A DNA stretch of 9,167 bases from Lentzea aerocolonigenes (GTDB taxonomy: Bacteria > Actinomycetota > Actinomycetes > Mycobacteriales > Pseudonocardiaceae), in contig NZ_JYJG01000553.1 of assembly GCF_000955955.1 (NCBI RefSeq), positions 1-9,167 of the forward strand, given 5' to 3'. This document shows, one piece after another, positions 1 to 6,730 of this stretch; position 1 is the stretch's first letter, and each line of letters starts with the position of its first letter. Under the pieces are notes generated by a model, which saw only the letters and a list, made by a program, of their open reading frames with translations, searched no databases and was not told the origin of the DNA. The translations under genes and the position numbers were made by a program.

Positions 1-1174
1 GCTGAGGGACCTCGCACCGGTCTACTACGACGACGCGCTCGACGGCTGGGTGCTCACCCGCCACGCCGACGTCACGGACGTCCTGCGCCGCACGACCGTC
101 GTCCGTCCCTCCACCGCCACGCTGATGGCACGGCTGCCCCAGGACGTCCTGGAGGAGATGAACCCGTTCATCCGCCGCCTGGACAGCTCGCTGCCGTTCA
201 GCAACAGGCCGTCGCACACCCGGCTGCGCAAGCTGATGAACCGCAGCTTCACCCCACGAGCGATGGAGCAACGCCGCACCGAGGTCGAGAACACCTGCCG
301 CGAACTGCTCGACGGCTTCACCGGCGGCGACTTCCTGGCCGAGGTCGCCTACCCGTTCCCGTCCCGCGTGGTCATGGACCTCGTCGGCGTGCCACGAGAA
401 GACCAGCAGCAACTCACCCGGTGGGGCACCGACGTCATGAAAACGCTGGGGGAGGGCCAGTACGGCACCGACCCCATCGCCGTCGCGCACGCCTCCTCCG
501 CCGCGATGGACGACCTGATGGACTACCTGCGCGAGCTGATCGGAGTCCGCCGCCGAAGCCCGCGCGACGACCTGATCTCCGAGCAGCTCAGGGCATCCGA
601 CGCCGACCTGTTCGGTGAGCGCGGCGAGTGGGACAGCGACGACGAACTGGTCGTCAACATCATCTCGCTGATCAACGCGGGCCTGGAGACCACCGCGAAC
701 TACCTGGGCAACGGCACACTCGCCCTGCTGCGCAACCCTTCGCAGTACCAGCTCCTGCGCACCGAGCCGATCGCCACCACGGCAGCAGAGGAACTGCTCC
801 GCTACGACTCGCCGGCGCCGATCATCACCCCGCAGCTCGCGAGCGAGGACATGGAGGTCGGCGGCCACCGGATCAAGGCGGGCGAGCTCATCTTCCCGGT
901 GCTCGGCGCGGCCAACCGCGACCCCGCCAAGTACACCGACCCGGAGACCCTGGACCTCACCAGGGAGTCAGCGGTCACGCACCTGACGTTCGGCGCGGGT
1001 ATCCACTACTGCATCGGCGCTTTCCTCGGCCGCCTCGAAGGCCAGGTGATGTTCCCGATGCTGGCCGGGAGGTTCCCGGACCTCAGGCTCGATCCGCGAG
1101 CAGGCGAACCCGAGTTCCGCCCGGACCCGGCGTTGCGCGGATTAAAGGAGCTGCGCCTGCTCACCGACCAGTGA
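1..1174 (+). CDS. Cytochrome P450, 5'-truncated by window edge
   Basis: This is a soluble bacterial class I cytochrome P450, a haem monooxygenase that would take electrons from a ferredoxin and reductase not seen here. The frame is open from base 2, and the visible 390 residues begin LRDLAPVYYDD, a usual P450 N-terminal stretch, so roughly 15-30 residues lie upstream of the window. The GTG at 50 is internal and not the true start. Motifs, numbered from that GTG: C-helix HTRLR at 56-60, I-helix oxygen-activation motif AGLETT at 210-215, K-helix ExxR at 248-251 (ELLR), and the haem loop FGAGIHYCIG with ligand Cys321 (codon 1010-1012). All core residues are present, so it should be active. The substrate cannot be told. 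It ends in tandem stops TGA-TAG, and a mycothiol-family enzyme follows in the same frame after 12 nt. It contains one TTA codon. Confidence 0.95.
   Translation, partial: LRDLAPVYYDDALDGWVLTRHADVTDVLRRTTVVRPSTATLMARLPQDVLEEMNPFIRRLDSSLPFSNRPSHTRLRKLMNRSFTPRAMEQRRTEVENTCRELLDGFTGGDFLAEVAYPFPSRVVMDLVGVPREDQQQLTRWGTDVMKTLGEGQYGTDPIAVAHASSAAMDDLMDYLRELIGVRRRSPRDDLISEQLRASDADLFGERGEWDSDDELVVNIISLINAGLETTANYLGNGTLALLRNPSQYQLLRTEPIATTAAEELLRYDSPAPIITPQLASEDMEVGGHRIKAGELIFPVLGAANRDPAKYTDPETLDLTRESAVTHLTFGAGIHYCIGAFLGRLEGQVMFPMLAGRFPDLRLDPRAGEPEFRPDPALRGLKELRLLTDQ
1142..1144 (+). other. Rare TTA leucine codon in the P450 (possible bldA control)
   Basis: The codon for Leu in the sequence RGLKEL near the C-terminus of the P450 is TTA. 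I saw no other in-frame TTA codon in the coding regions of this window. In Streptomyces and some relatives TTA is read only by the bldA tRNA, which limits translation to late growth, and such genes are often tied to secondary metabolism or development. Whether this organism uses that control is inference. Confidence 0.7.
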
Positions 1175-1186
1175 TAGACACCCGCC

Positions 1187-1936
1187 GTGCACAACGCTCT
1201 GCGCTTCTCCGACCTGCTTCGCCTGATCGACGAACGGTCGGCCGCCTTCCGCGACGCCATCGCCACCGCTCCCAGCCTCGACGCGCAGGTGCCGACCTGT
1301 CCGGCGTGGACGCTGCGAGACCTCGCACACCACATCGGCACCGGCCGCTACGTCTGGGCCGCCACGGTCGCCGCGGGACCTGCCACGGCCAAGGCGACGC
1401 CGGACATCCCGGCCGCGCCGGAAGACCGCGACGCCCTCGTGGCGTGGCTGGCCGACGCGGCGGCCCAGCTGCTGCACGCGCTCCGGGAGTCCGGTCCGGA
1501 CCGCGAGTGCTGGGTGGGATGGGTCAAGGCGCAGTCGCCGCGGACCACCGGAGCCGTTGCCCGGCACCAGGTCCAGGAGATCGCGGTGCACACCTACGAC
1601 GCCCAGCTCACCGTCGGGGACCCGCAGCCGCTGCCGGACGAGGTGGCGCTCGACGGTGTCGACGAGTTCCTCCTCACCTGCGTCTCCACGACCAGCGCGT
1701 GGCCGCACGAGCCCGCCACCCTCCAGTACCACGTCCCCGAGGGCCGTTCCTGGAGCATTCGGTTCGACGCGGACGGCGCACGCATCGGCCCTGTCGAGGG
1801 TGAGGCCGACGCGTCCGCCACTGCCACGGCGAGCGACTTCGTGCTGTGGTTCTACGGCCGCGCCGAACCGGCCGAGATGAAGCTCGACGGCGACGCGCGG
1901 GTGATCGACCGGCTCATCGCCTGGGAACCCGCCTAA
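1187..1936 (+). CDS. Maleylpyruvate isomerase-family mycothiol-dependent enzyme
   Basis: This 249-residue protein matches the actinobacterial MDMPI family: an N-terminal DinB-like metal-binding four-helix domain (about residues 8-145) and a smaller C-terminal domain (about 150-249). Family members use the thiol mycothiol as cofactor for isomerisation, conjugation or detoxification in the cytoplasm. The expected metal ligands are visible: His48/His49 in DLAHHIG, and Glu131 and His135 in QEIAVHTYD. The CPAWTLRDLAHH block is typical. The exact reaction is unknown; most members have no assigned substrate, so maleylpyruvate should not be assumed. GTG at 1187 is the only sensible start, because the P450 stop pair TGA-TAG lies in the same frame just upstream. 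There is no Shine-Dalgarno sequence, so translation may be coupled to the P450. The two genes probably share a transcript and perhaps a pathway. Confidence 0.88.
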   Translation: MHNALRFSDLLRLIDERSAAFRDAIATAPSLDAQVPTCPAWTLRDLAHHIGTGRYVWAATVAAGPATAKATPDIPAAPEDRDALVAWLADAAAQLLHALRESGPDRECWVGWVKAQSPRTTGAVARHQVQEIAVHTYDAQLTVGDPQPLPDEVALDGVDEFLLTCVSTTSAWPHEPATLQYHVPEGRSWSIRFDADGARIGPVEGEADASATATASDFVLWFYGRAEPAEMKLDGDARVIDRLIAWEPA

Positions 1937-1944
1937 GCGGAAAC

Positions 1945-1995
1945 CGATGAAGGGCTCATTCATCCACGTGAGGTGGATGAATGAGCCCTTCATCG
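1945..1995. terminator. Perfect 23-bp inverted repeat between convergent genes
   Basis: Arms 1945-1967 and 1973-1995 are exact reverse complements around the 5-nt loop GTGAG. The element starts 8 bp after the stop of the MDMPI-family gene and ends 20 bp before the stop of the secreted VCBS-repeat gene on the other strand, as expected for a bidirectional terminator. There is no long T-tract on either side. Each arm is itself partly palindromic (GATGAA, then GGGCTCA, then TTCATC), so other folds are possible. It is noticeably less GC-rich than the flanking genes. Confidence 0.8.
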
Positions 1996-2015
1996 CAAGC
2001 TCGTCCGCCAGGTGC

Positions 2016-4163
2016 TCAGGACACCGACGGAGTGCCGCGCGTCTCGTCCTCCCAGCCCAGCACCGGGAAGTCGAACGCGCTGCCGGTCGACCGCAACGTC
2101 CACAGCTGCGTCCTGCCGTCAGCCGCCCGCACGACCGCGAGGTCCTCCTTGCCGTCCAGGTCGAAGTCGCCGGCCGTCACGACACCGGAGAACTTGCCCT
2201 GCGCCCAGATGCGCGGGGTGAAGTTCGCGGCGGTGTGCACGAACACCGCCTGCTCGCCCACGACCACGACGTCCTGGCGACCGTCACCGTCGACGTCCGC
2301 GCTGACCGGCGTCACCCGGTCCGCGACGTAGTCCTTGTCTTGCCAACGAACCTGACCGGCGCCGAACGCACTGCCGGTGGACGTGTATGTGCGCAGCGAG
2401 CTGCCGGCGGTCTCACCCCTGATCTCGGCGAGGTCGGCCTTGCCGTCCCCGTCGAAGTCACCCGCGCTGATCTTGCCGCTGACCCCGTCCAGCCACGTCG
2501 TCGGTGATCCGAGAGCACCGCCGCGGAACACCTGCACGCGGGTCCCGGTGGCTGCCGCGACGTCGGTCTTGCCGTCGCCGTCGAAGTCACCGGCGGTGAA
2601 CCTGGTGCTGTCCAACGGCAGCTCCCCGCTCCACGGCACGGGCGGTGCGTTCAACCGGTTGCCGTCGGAGAGCATCAGCAGCATCCGGGTCGACGTGCCG
2701 GAGCCCCGCTGGAACAGGATCACGTCGGAGCGCCCGTCCCCGTCGAAGTCGCCGCGCACGTGCGGGCCCCACTGCTCGGCTCCCGAGCTGATCCCGGGGT
2801 CGAAGACCTGGGTGCCACTGTGGAAACCGCCGTCGCGCGCCGTGACGTTCCACATCGTGTAGCGACCGAAGTCGTTGCGCTGCATGAAGGTCACGTCCGC
2901 GCGGCCATCACCGGTGTAGTCGGCGCGCACGTGCGGCTGTGGCGTCACGGGGTTGAGCGCGGCCAGGTCCCAGTCGCCGTTGTAGTCGCTGACGTTGCCC
3001 GCCCGGTCGACTGCCCGCGCGTAGAAGAACGACCACGACCGGTCGCGCGGCAGCGTCATCGGGATGACCGCGCGGCCGTCCGGACCGGCCTTGACGAAGG
3101 TGGTCGCCCTCTCCGACTGCAGCCCGAACTGGTAGCCGTAGACGTCGTCGCCGGGCGTGGCCGGGGACAGCGTGATCGTCCCCGTGGTGCCGGCCGGGAT
3201 CGCGGGCTCGCCGTTCGGGTAGTCGATCGAGGAGATGCGCGGCTTGCCGGGGTCCACGTCGTCGACCAGGAACCAGCACTCGGCGCTGTACGGGCTGGAG
3301 TCCGTGCCGTCACTGGACTTCGCGCGGTAGCGGTAGACGTTTCCGTGCTGCAGCAGGCCGTCCGGCAGTTCGGCCCAGGAGAACGCCGGTCCAGGGACGC
3401 TGCTGGTGTGCACCATCGTCCCCGCGGCGTCGCGGACTTCCAGCGTGGTGGTCACGTTGTCGCCGTCGAGGTCCTTGGCGGTGCCCGAGAACTGGCGCGG
3501 CGGCGGCATCACCGTCGGTGCGTCCGCCGTGCCGCACGCACGCGGGTAGGTGGTGTTCACCGTCGGCACCGCCGGCGCGTTGTTGTAGTTCACGATGAGG
3601 TACACGCTGCCGGGCAGGATCACCTTGCCCTGCGCGGGATCGGTGTCCTGGGCAGCGCGCAGCCCGAGCCCGATCGAGCCGGCCCTGTCGTCAGCTGCCT
3701 GCTGCACCACCTGCCGGAACTGGTCGCCGCTGAACGCCAGCGGCGTGTTGTTCTCGCCGCAGGCCTGCCCCGACGCGGTCGCCAGCTGGGTGCGCCAGTG
3801 GTCCTCGGACGTCCGCCACGTCAACGGTTTCGCCGGGTCGATCGTCTTGGTCTGCCACAGCTGCACCGGGGTGTCGGTGCAGCTCTCGGTGCGGTCGATC
3901 ATGATCCGGACGGTCGCGTCGAGAATCCGCGCGCCACCGAACTGCCTGGTGTCGAACTGGAACAGCGACCGCCACTCGCCGCCGTCGATCGCGCCGACCC
4001 GGACCGCCTCCCGGTGGGTGTCCCAGTAGGAGGTGTCCGGTTGGAGCTGGTTCACCTGCGTCCACGCGGACGGCAGCGTCGAGTACCCCATTGCCTGAGC
4101 CGGTGATGCGGCCAGGGTGGTGACCATCCCCAGCAGGGTGAAAACGGACAGTGTTCTTCGCAT
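2016..4163 (-). CDS. Secreted FG-GAP/VCBS-repeat protein with N-terminal DNRLRE-like domain
   Basis: This 715-residue exported protein starts with a Sec signal peptide, MRRTLSVFTLLGMVTTLAASPAQA in sense but shown here only as its features: RR at 2-3, a hydrophobic core, and an AQA cleavage site at 22-24. Residues about 30-195 resemble the DNRLRE-like jelly-roll domain of actinomycete exoproteins (SYWD, RSLFQFDT, PVQLWQT). Residues about 200-410 look like two Ig/Fn3-type beta domains. The C-terminal 300 residues hold six FG-GAP/VCBS repeats with calcium loops of the DxDGDGxxD type at about 415, 472, 526, 569, 623 and 666, probably a beta-propeller. No catalytic domain, sortase signal or C-terminal anchor is seen, so it is likely released or loosely wall-bound; its ligand is unknown. 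ATG 4163 is chosen over an in-frame start at 4193 because it has a strong ribosome site and directly begins the signal peptide. It lies 67 nt after the helicase. Confidence 0.88.
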   Translation of the reverse strand: MRRTLSVFTLLGMVTTLAASPAQAMGYSTLPSAWTQVNQLQPDTSYWDTHREAVRVGAIDGGEWRSLFQFDTRQFGGARILDATVRIMIDRTESCTDTPVQLWQTKTIDPAKPLTWRTSEDHWRTQLATASGQACGENNTPLAFSGDQFRQVVQQAADDRAGSIGLGLRAAQDTDPAQGKVILPGSVYLIVNYNNAPAVPTVNTTYPRACGTADAPTVMPPPRQFSGTAKDLDGDNVTTTLEVRDAAGTMVHTSSVPGPAFSWAELPDGLLQHGNVYRYRAKSSDGTDSSPYSAECWFLVDDVDPGKPRISSIDYPNGEPAIPAGTTGTITLSPATPGDDVYGYQFGLQSERATTFVKAGPDGRAVIPMTLPRDRSWSFFYARAVDRAGNVSDYNGDWDLAALNPVTPQPHVRADYTGDGRADVTFMQRNDFGRYTMWNVTARDGGFHSGTQVFDPGISSGAEQWGPHVRGDFDGDGRSDVILFQRGSGTSTRMLLMLSDGNRLNAPPVPWSGELPLDSTRFTAGDFDGDGKTDVAAATGTRVQVFRGGALGSPTTWLDGVSGKISAGDFDGDGKADLAEIRGETAGSSLRTYTSTGSAFGAGQVRWQDKDYVADRVTPVSADVDGDGRQDVVVVGEQAVFVHTAANFTPRIWAQGKFSGVVTAGDFDLDGKEDLAVVRAADGRTQLWTLRSTGSAFDFPVLGWEDETRGTPSVS
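2142..2921 (-). repeat. Six FG-GAP/VCBS calcium-loop repeats
   Basis: Within the secreted protein, six copies of an acidic loop recur about every 43-58 residues: DYTGDGRAD, DFDGDGRSD, DFDGDGKTD, DFDGDGKAD, DVDGDGRQD and DFDLDGKED. On the plus strand the DNA shows near-identical stretches, for example CCGTCGAAGTC around 2448, 2578 and 2739. The first copy (DYTGDG) and the last (DFDLDG) are the most divergent, and the middle ones are nearly identical, suggesting duplication. Confidence 0.85.
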
Positions 4164-4168
4164 GAGCT

Positions 4169-4178
4169 CTCCCCCCTC
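4169..4178 (-). promoter_or_regulatory. Ribosome binding site of the VCBS-repeat gene
   Basis: On the minus strand GAGGGGGGAG lies 5 nt before ATG 4163. It favours this start over the in-frame upstream start at 4193. Confidence 0.7.
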
Positions 4179-4213
4179 GCTCACGAATGCCATGCCGGCA
4201 TCACGCGAGGGGG
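4172..4213 (-). repeat. Inverted repeat in the helicase to VCBS-protein gap
   Basis: Nine-base arms (4172-4180, CCCCCTCGC, and 4205-4213, GCGAGGGGG) flank a 24-nt loop that contains the 10-bp palindrome ATGCCGGCAT (4192-4201). One arm overlaps the ribosome binding site of the VCBS-repeat gene. In the minus-strand transcript the structure could therefore hide that site, or act as a weak terminator or attenuator after the helicase. No T-tract follows. Confidence 0.45.
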
Positions 4214-4230
4214 AGGGTAGGTCGCCCTGC

Positions 4231-6720
4231 CTACAGGCGGCCTACATCGGTGATGATCACGACGGCCTCGCCCACCTCGTCCGACGCCATCAGGTCGATC
4301 TCGGCGTTGAAGCCCCAGTCCTTGTCGCCGGCCGGGTCCTCGAAGATCTGCCGGCACACCCAGCGCTCGCGCTCGACGTTGATGATCAGGAACGCCGGGC
4401 CGCGCGCGTTCGGGCCCGCGCCGATGTCCCGGTGCTCCTCGAAGTACGGCTCCAGAGCGTCCATCCACTCCTTGGCCGTCCAGCCCGACTCGTGGTCCAG
4501 TTCGCCCAGCGAGTACCAGTCGCGTTTCGCGGCCAGTTCGACGCGGCGGAACAGCGCGTTGCGGACCAGCACCCGGAACGCCCGCACGTTGCTGGTGACG
4601 GCAGGCGGCAGGTCGACGCGGACCTCGGGAGCGGCCTCGTCGTCCGGGTTGGTGAGCTTCTCCCACTCGTCGATCAGCGACGAGTCGACCTGGCGCACCA
4701 GCTCGCCGAGCCACGAGATCAGGTCGTTGAGCTCCTCGGTCTTGGCTTCCTCCGGCACCGTCTGCGACAGCGCCTTGTAGGCGTCGGCCAGATACCTGAG
4801 CACCAGGCCCTCGGAGCGCGCCAGGCCGTAGAACGCCACGTACTCCGTGAAGGTCATCGCGCGCTCGTACATGTCGCGCACCACTGCCTTGGGGGACAAC
4901 TTGTAGTCGTCGACCCACGGGTGGCCGCGGCGGTAGGTGAACATCGCCGCGTCGAGCAGCTCGACGAGCGGCTTCGGGTACGTGACCTCCTCCAGCAGTT
5001 CCATCCGCTGGTCGTACTCGATGCCGTCGGCCTTCATCGCGCCGATCGCCTCGCCGCGCGCCTTGTGCTCCTGCGCGCCCAGGATCTGCCTCGGGTCGTC
5101 CAGAATGGACTCGATCACCGAGAGCACGTCCAGCGCGTAGCCGGGGTCCTCGCGGTCCAGCAGCTCGATCGCGGCCAGCGCGAACGGCGACAGCGGCTGG
5201 TTCAGCGCGAAGTTGAACTGCAGGTCGACCGTCAGCCGGAAGTCGTCGCCGTCGCGCTCGACCACGCCCGCCGCGACCAGCGCCCGGTACATCGCCAGCG
5301 CGCGGCGGATGTGCTTGAGCTGCTTCGGCCGGTCCTCGTGGTTGTCCTCGAGCAGGTGCCGCATGGCCGCGAACGCGCCACCGCCGGGGCGGCCGATCAC
5401 GTTCAGCAGCATGGCGTGCGAGACCTGGAACGACGAGGTCAGCGGCTCCGGTTCGGCGCCGACGAGCCGTTCGAACGTCGTCTCGCTCCACGACACGAAC
5501 CCGTCAGGAGCCTTCTTGCGGACGACCTTGCGGCGCTTCTTCGGGTCGTCGCCCGCCTTGGCCAGCGCCTTGATGTTCTCGACCTCGTGCTCCGGCGCTT
5601 GCACGACGACGGTGCCCACGGTGTCGTAGCCCGCGCGGCCGGCCCGTCCGGCGATCTGGTGGAACTCGCGGGCCTTCAGGATCCGGGTGCGGGTGCCGTC
5701 GTACTTCGACAGCGCGGTGAAGACGACCGTGCGGATCGGCACGTTGATGCCGACGCCGAGCGTGTCCGTGCCGCAGATGACCTTGAGCAGACCGGCCTGC
5801 GCGAGCTGTTCGACCAGGCGGCGGTACTTGGGCAGCATGCCGGCGTGGTGCACGCCGATGCCGTGCCGCACCAGCCGCGACAGCGTCTTGCCGAACCCGG
5901 CGCTGAAGCGGAAGTTGCCGATCGTCTCCGCGATCGCTTCCTTCTCGGGCTTCGTCGCGACGTTGACGCTCATCAGCGACTGCGCGCGTTCGAGAGCGGC
6001 GGCCTGGGTGAAGTGCACGACGTAGATCGGCGCCTCACGGCCGTGCAGCAGGTCCTCGATCGTCTCGTGCAACGGCGTGGAGACGTACTGGAAGTTCAGC
6101 GGCACCGGCCGCTGCGCCGAGCGGACCACCGCGGTCGGGCGGCCGGTGCGGCGGGTCAGGTCCTTCTCGAAGAACGTGACGTCGCCCAGCGTCGCCGACA
6201 TCAGCAGGAACTGGGCCTGCGGCAGCTCGACGATCGGCACCTGCCACGCCCAGCCGCGGTCCGGCTCGCTGTAGAAGTGGAACTCGTCCATCACGACCTG
6301 GCCGACATCCGCCGTCGCCCCGTCGCGCAGCGCGATGTTCGCGAGGATCTCCGCGGTGCAGCAGATGATGGGCGCCTGGTCGTTGACGCTGGCGTCGCCG
6401 GTCATCATGCCGACGTTCTCCGGGCCGAACACCTCGCACAACGCGAAGAACTTCTCCGAGACCAGCGCCTTGATCGGCGCGGTGTAGAAGCTGCGCTGGT
6501 TGCCCGCCATCGCGACGAGATGGGCACCGATGGCCACCAGGGACTTGCCGGACCCCGTGGGCGTGCTGAGGATGACGTTGGCCCCCGAGACGAGCTCGAT
6601 GACCGCCTCCTCCTGCGCCGGGTACAGCGCCAGGCCGCGCTCACCCGCCCAGTGGGAGAAGGCGTCGAACAGTTCGTCTTCGTCGGCGATCGAGGTGAGC
6701 CGGTCCGTAAGTGCAGTCAT
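4231..6720 (-). CDS. DEAD/DEAH-box superfamily 2 helicase with DUF3516 C-terminus
   Basis: This 829-residue protein is a Ski2-like superfamily 2 helicase, predicted to use ATP to unwind or remodel RNA or DNA in the cytoplasm. Visible motifs: Walker A STPTGSGKS at 52-60, Ia APIKALVSEK at 81-90, Ib TGDAS at 107-111, Walker B DEFH at 145-148, SAT at 175-177, motif V GTDTLGVGIN at 317-326, and motif VI QIAGRAGRAG at 355-364. All catalytic residues are intact. A basic stretch (DDPKKRRKVVRKK, 391-403) follows the motor. The remaining half matches my memory of the actinobacterial DUF3516 family, whose role is unknown; the length is normal for it. ATG 6720 has no clear ribosome site and sits 10 nt after the stop of the glutamine synthetase-like gene, so coupled translation is likely. 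It is not HelY, which has a different C-terminal domain. Confidence 0.93.
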   Translation of the reverse strand: MTALTDRLTSIADEDELFDAFSHWAGERGLALYPAQEEAVIELVSGANVILSTPTGSGKSLVAIGAHLVAMAGNQRSFYTAPIKALVSEKFFALCEVFGPENVGMMTGDASVNDQAPIICCTAEILANIALRDGATADVGQVVMDEFHFYSEPDRGWAWQVPIVELPQAQFLLMSATLGDVTFFEKDLTRRTGRPTAVVRSAQRPVPLNFQYVSTPLHETIEDLLHGREAPIYVVHFTQAAALERAQSLMSVNVATKPEKEAIAETIGNFRFSAGFGKTLSRLVRHGIGVHHAGMLPKYRRLVEQLAQAGLLKVICGTDTLGVGINVPIRTVVFTALSKYDGTRTRILKAREFHQIAGRAGRAGYDTVGTVVVQAPEHEVENIKALAKAGDDPKKRRKVVRKKAPDGFVSWSETTFERLVGAEPEPLTSSFQVSHAMLLNVIGRPGGGAFAAMRHLLEDNHEDRPKQLKHIRRALAMYRALVAAGVVERDGDDFRLTVDLQFNFALNQPLSPFALAAIELLDREDPGYALDVLSVIESILDDPRQILGAQEHKARGEAIGAMKADGIEYDQRMELLEEVTYPKPLVELLDAAMFTYRRGHPWVDDYKLSPKAVVRDMYERAMTFTEYVAFYGLARSEGLVLRYLADAYKALSQTVPEEAKTEELNDLISWLGELVRQVDSSLIDEWEKLTNPDDEAAPEVRVDLPPAVTSNVRAFRVLVRNALFRRVELAAKRDWYSLGELDHESGWTAKEWMDALEPYFEEHRDIGAGPNARGPAFLIINVERERWVCRQIFEDPAGDKDWGFNAEIDLMASDEVGEAVVIITDVGRL

Positions 6721-6730
6721 CGCAGGTGAA

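Noticed and set aside
628..1803. Plus-strand frame spanning the P450 and MDMPI-family gene
   Set aside because: It crosses two recognisable genes in another frame and is Arg/Pro/Gly-rich.
1142..1993. Minus-strand open frame opposite the MDMPI-family gene
   Set aside because: It starts inside the inverted-repeat element and has no recognisable domain; it is a GC-driven shadow.
2760..4106. Long plus-strand open frame opposite the VCBS-repeat gene
   Set aside because: The product is low-complexity Arg/Val/Ala-rich with no family resemblance; the minus-strand gene has a signal peptide and clear repeats.
4117..6729. Very long open frame on the plus strand opposite the helicase (870 codons)
   Set aside because: It mirrors the helicase codons and is Arg/Val/Leu/Asp-rich with no recognisable domain, an effect of high GC third positions.
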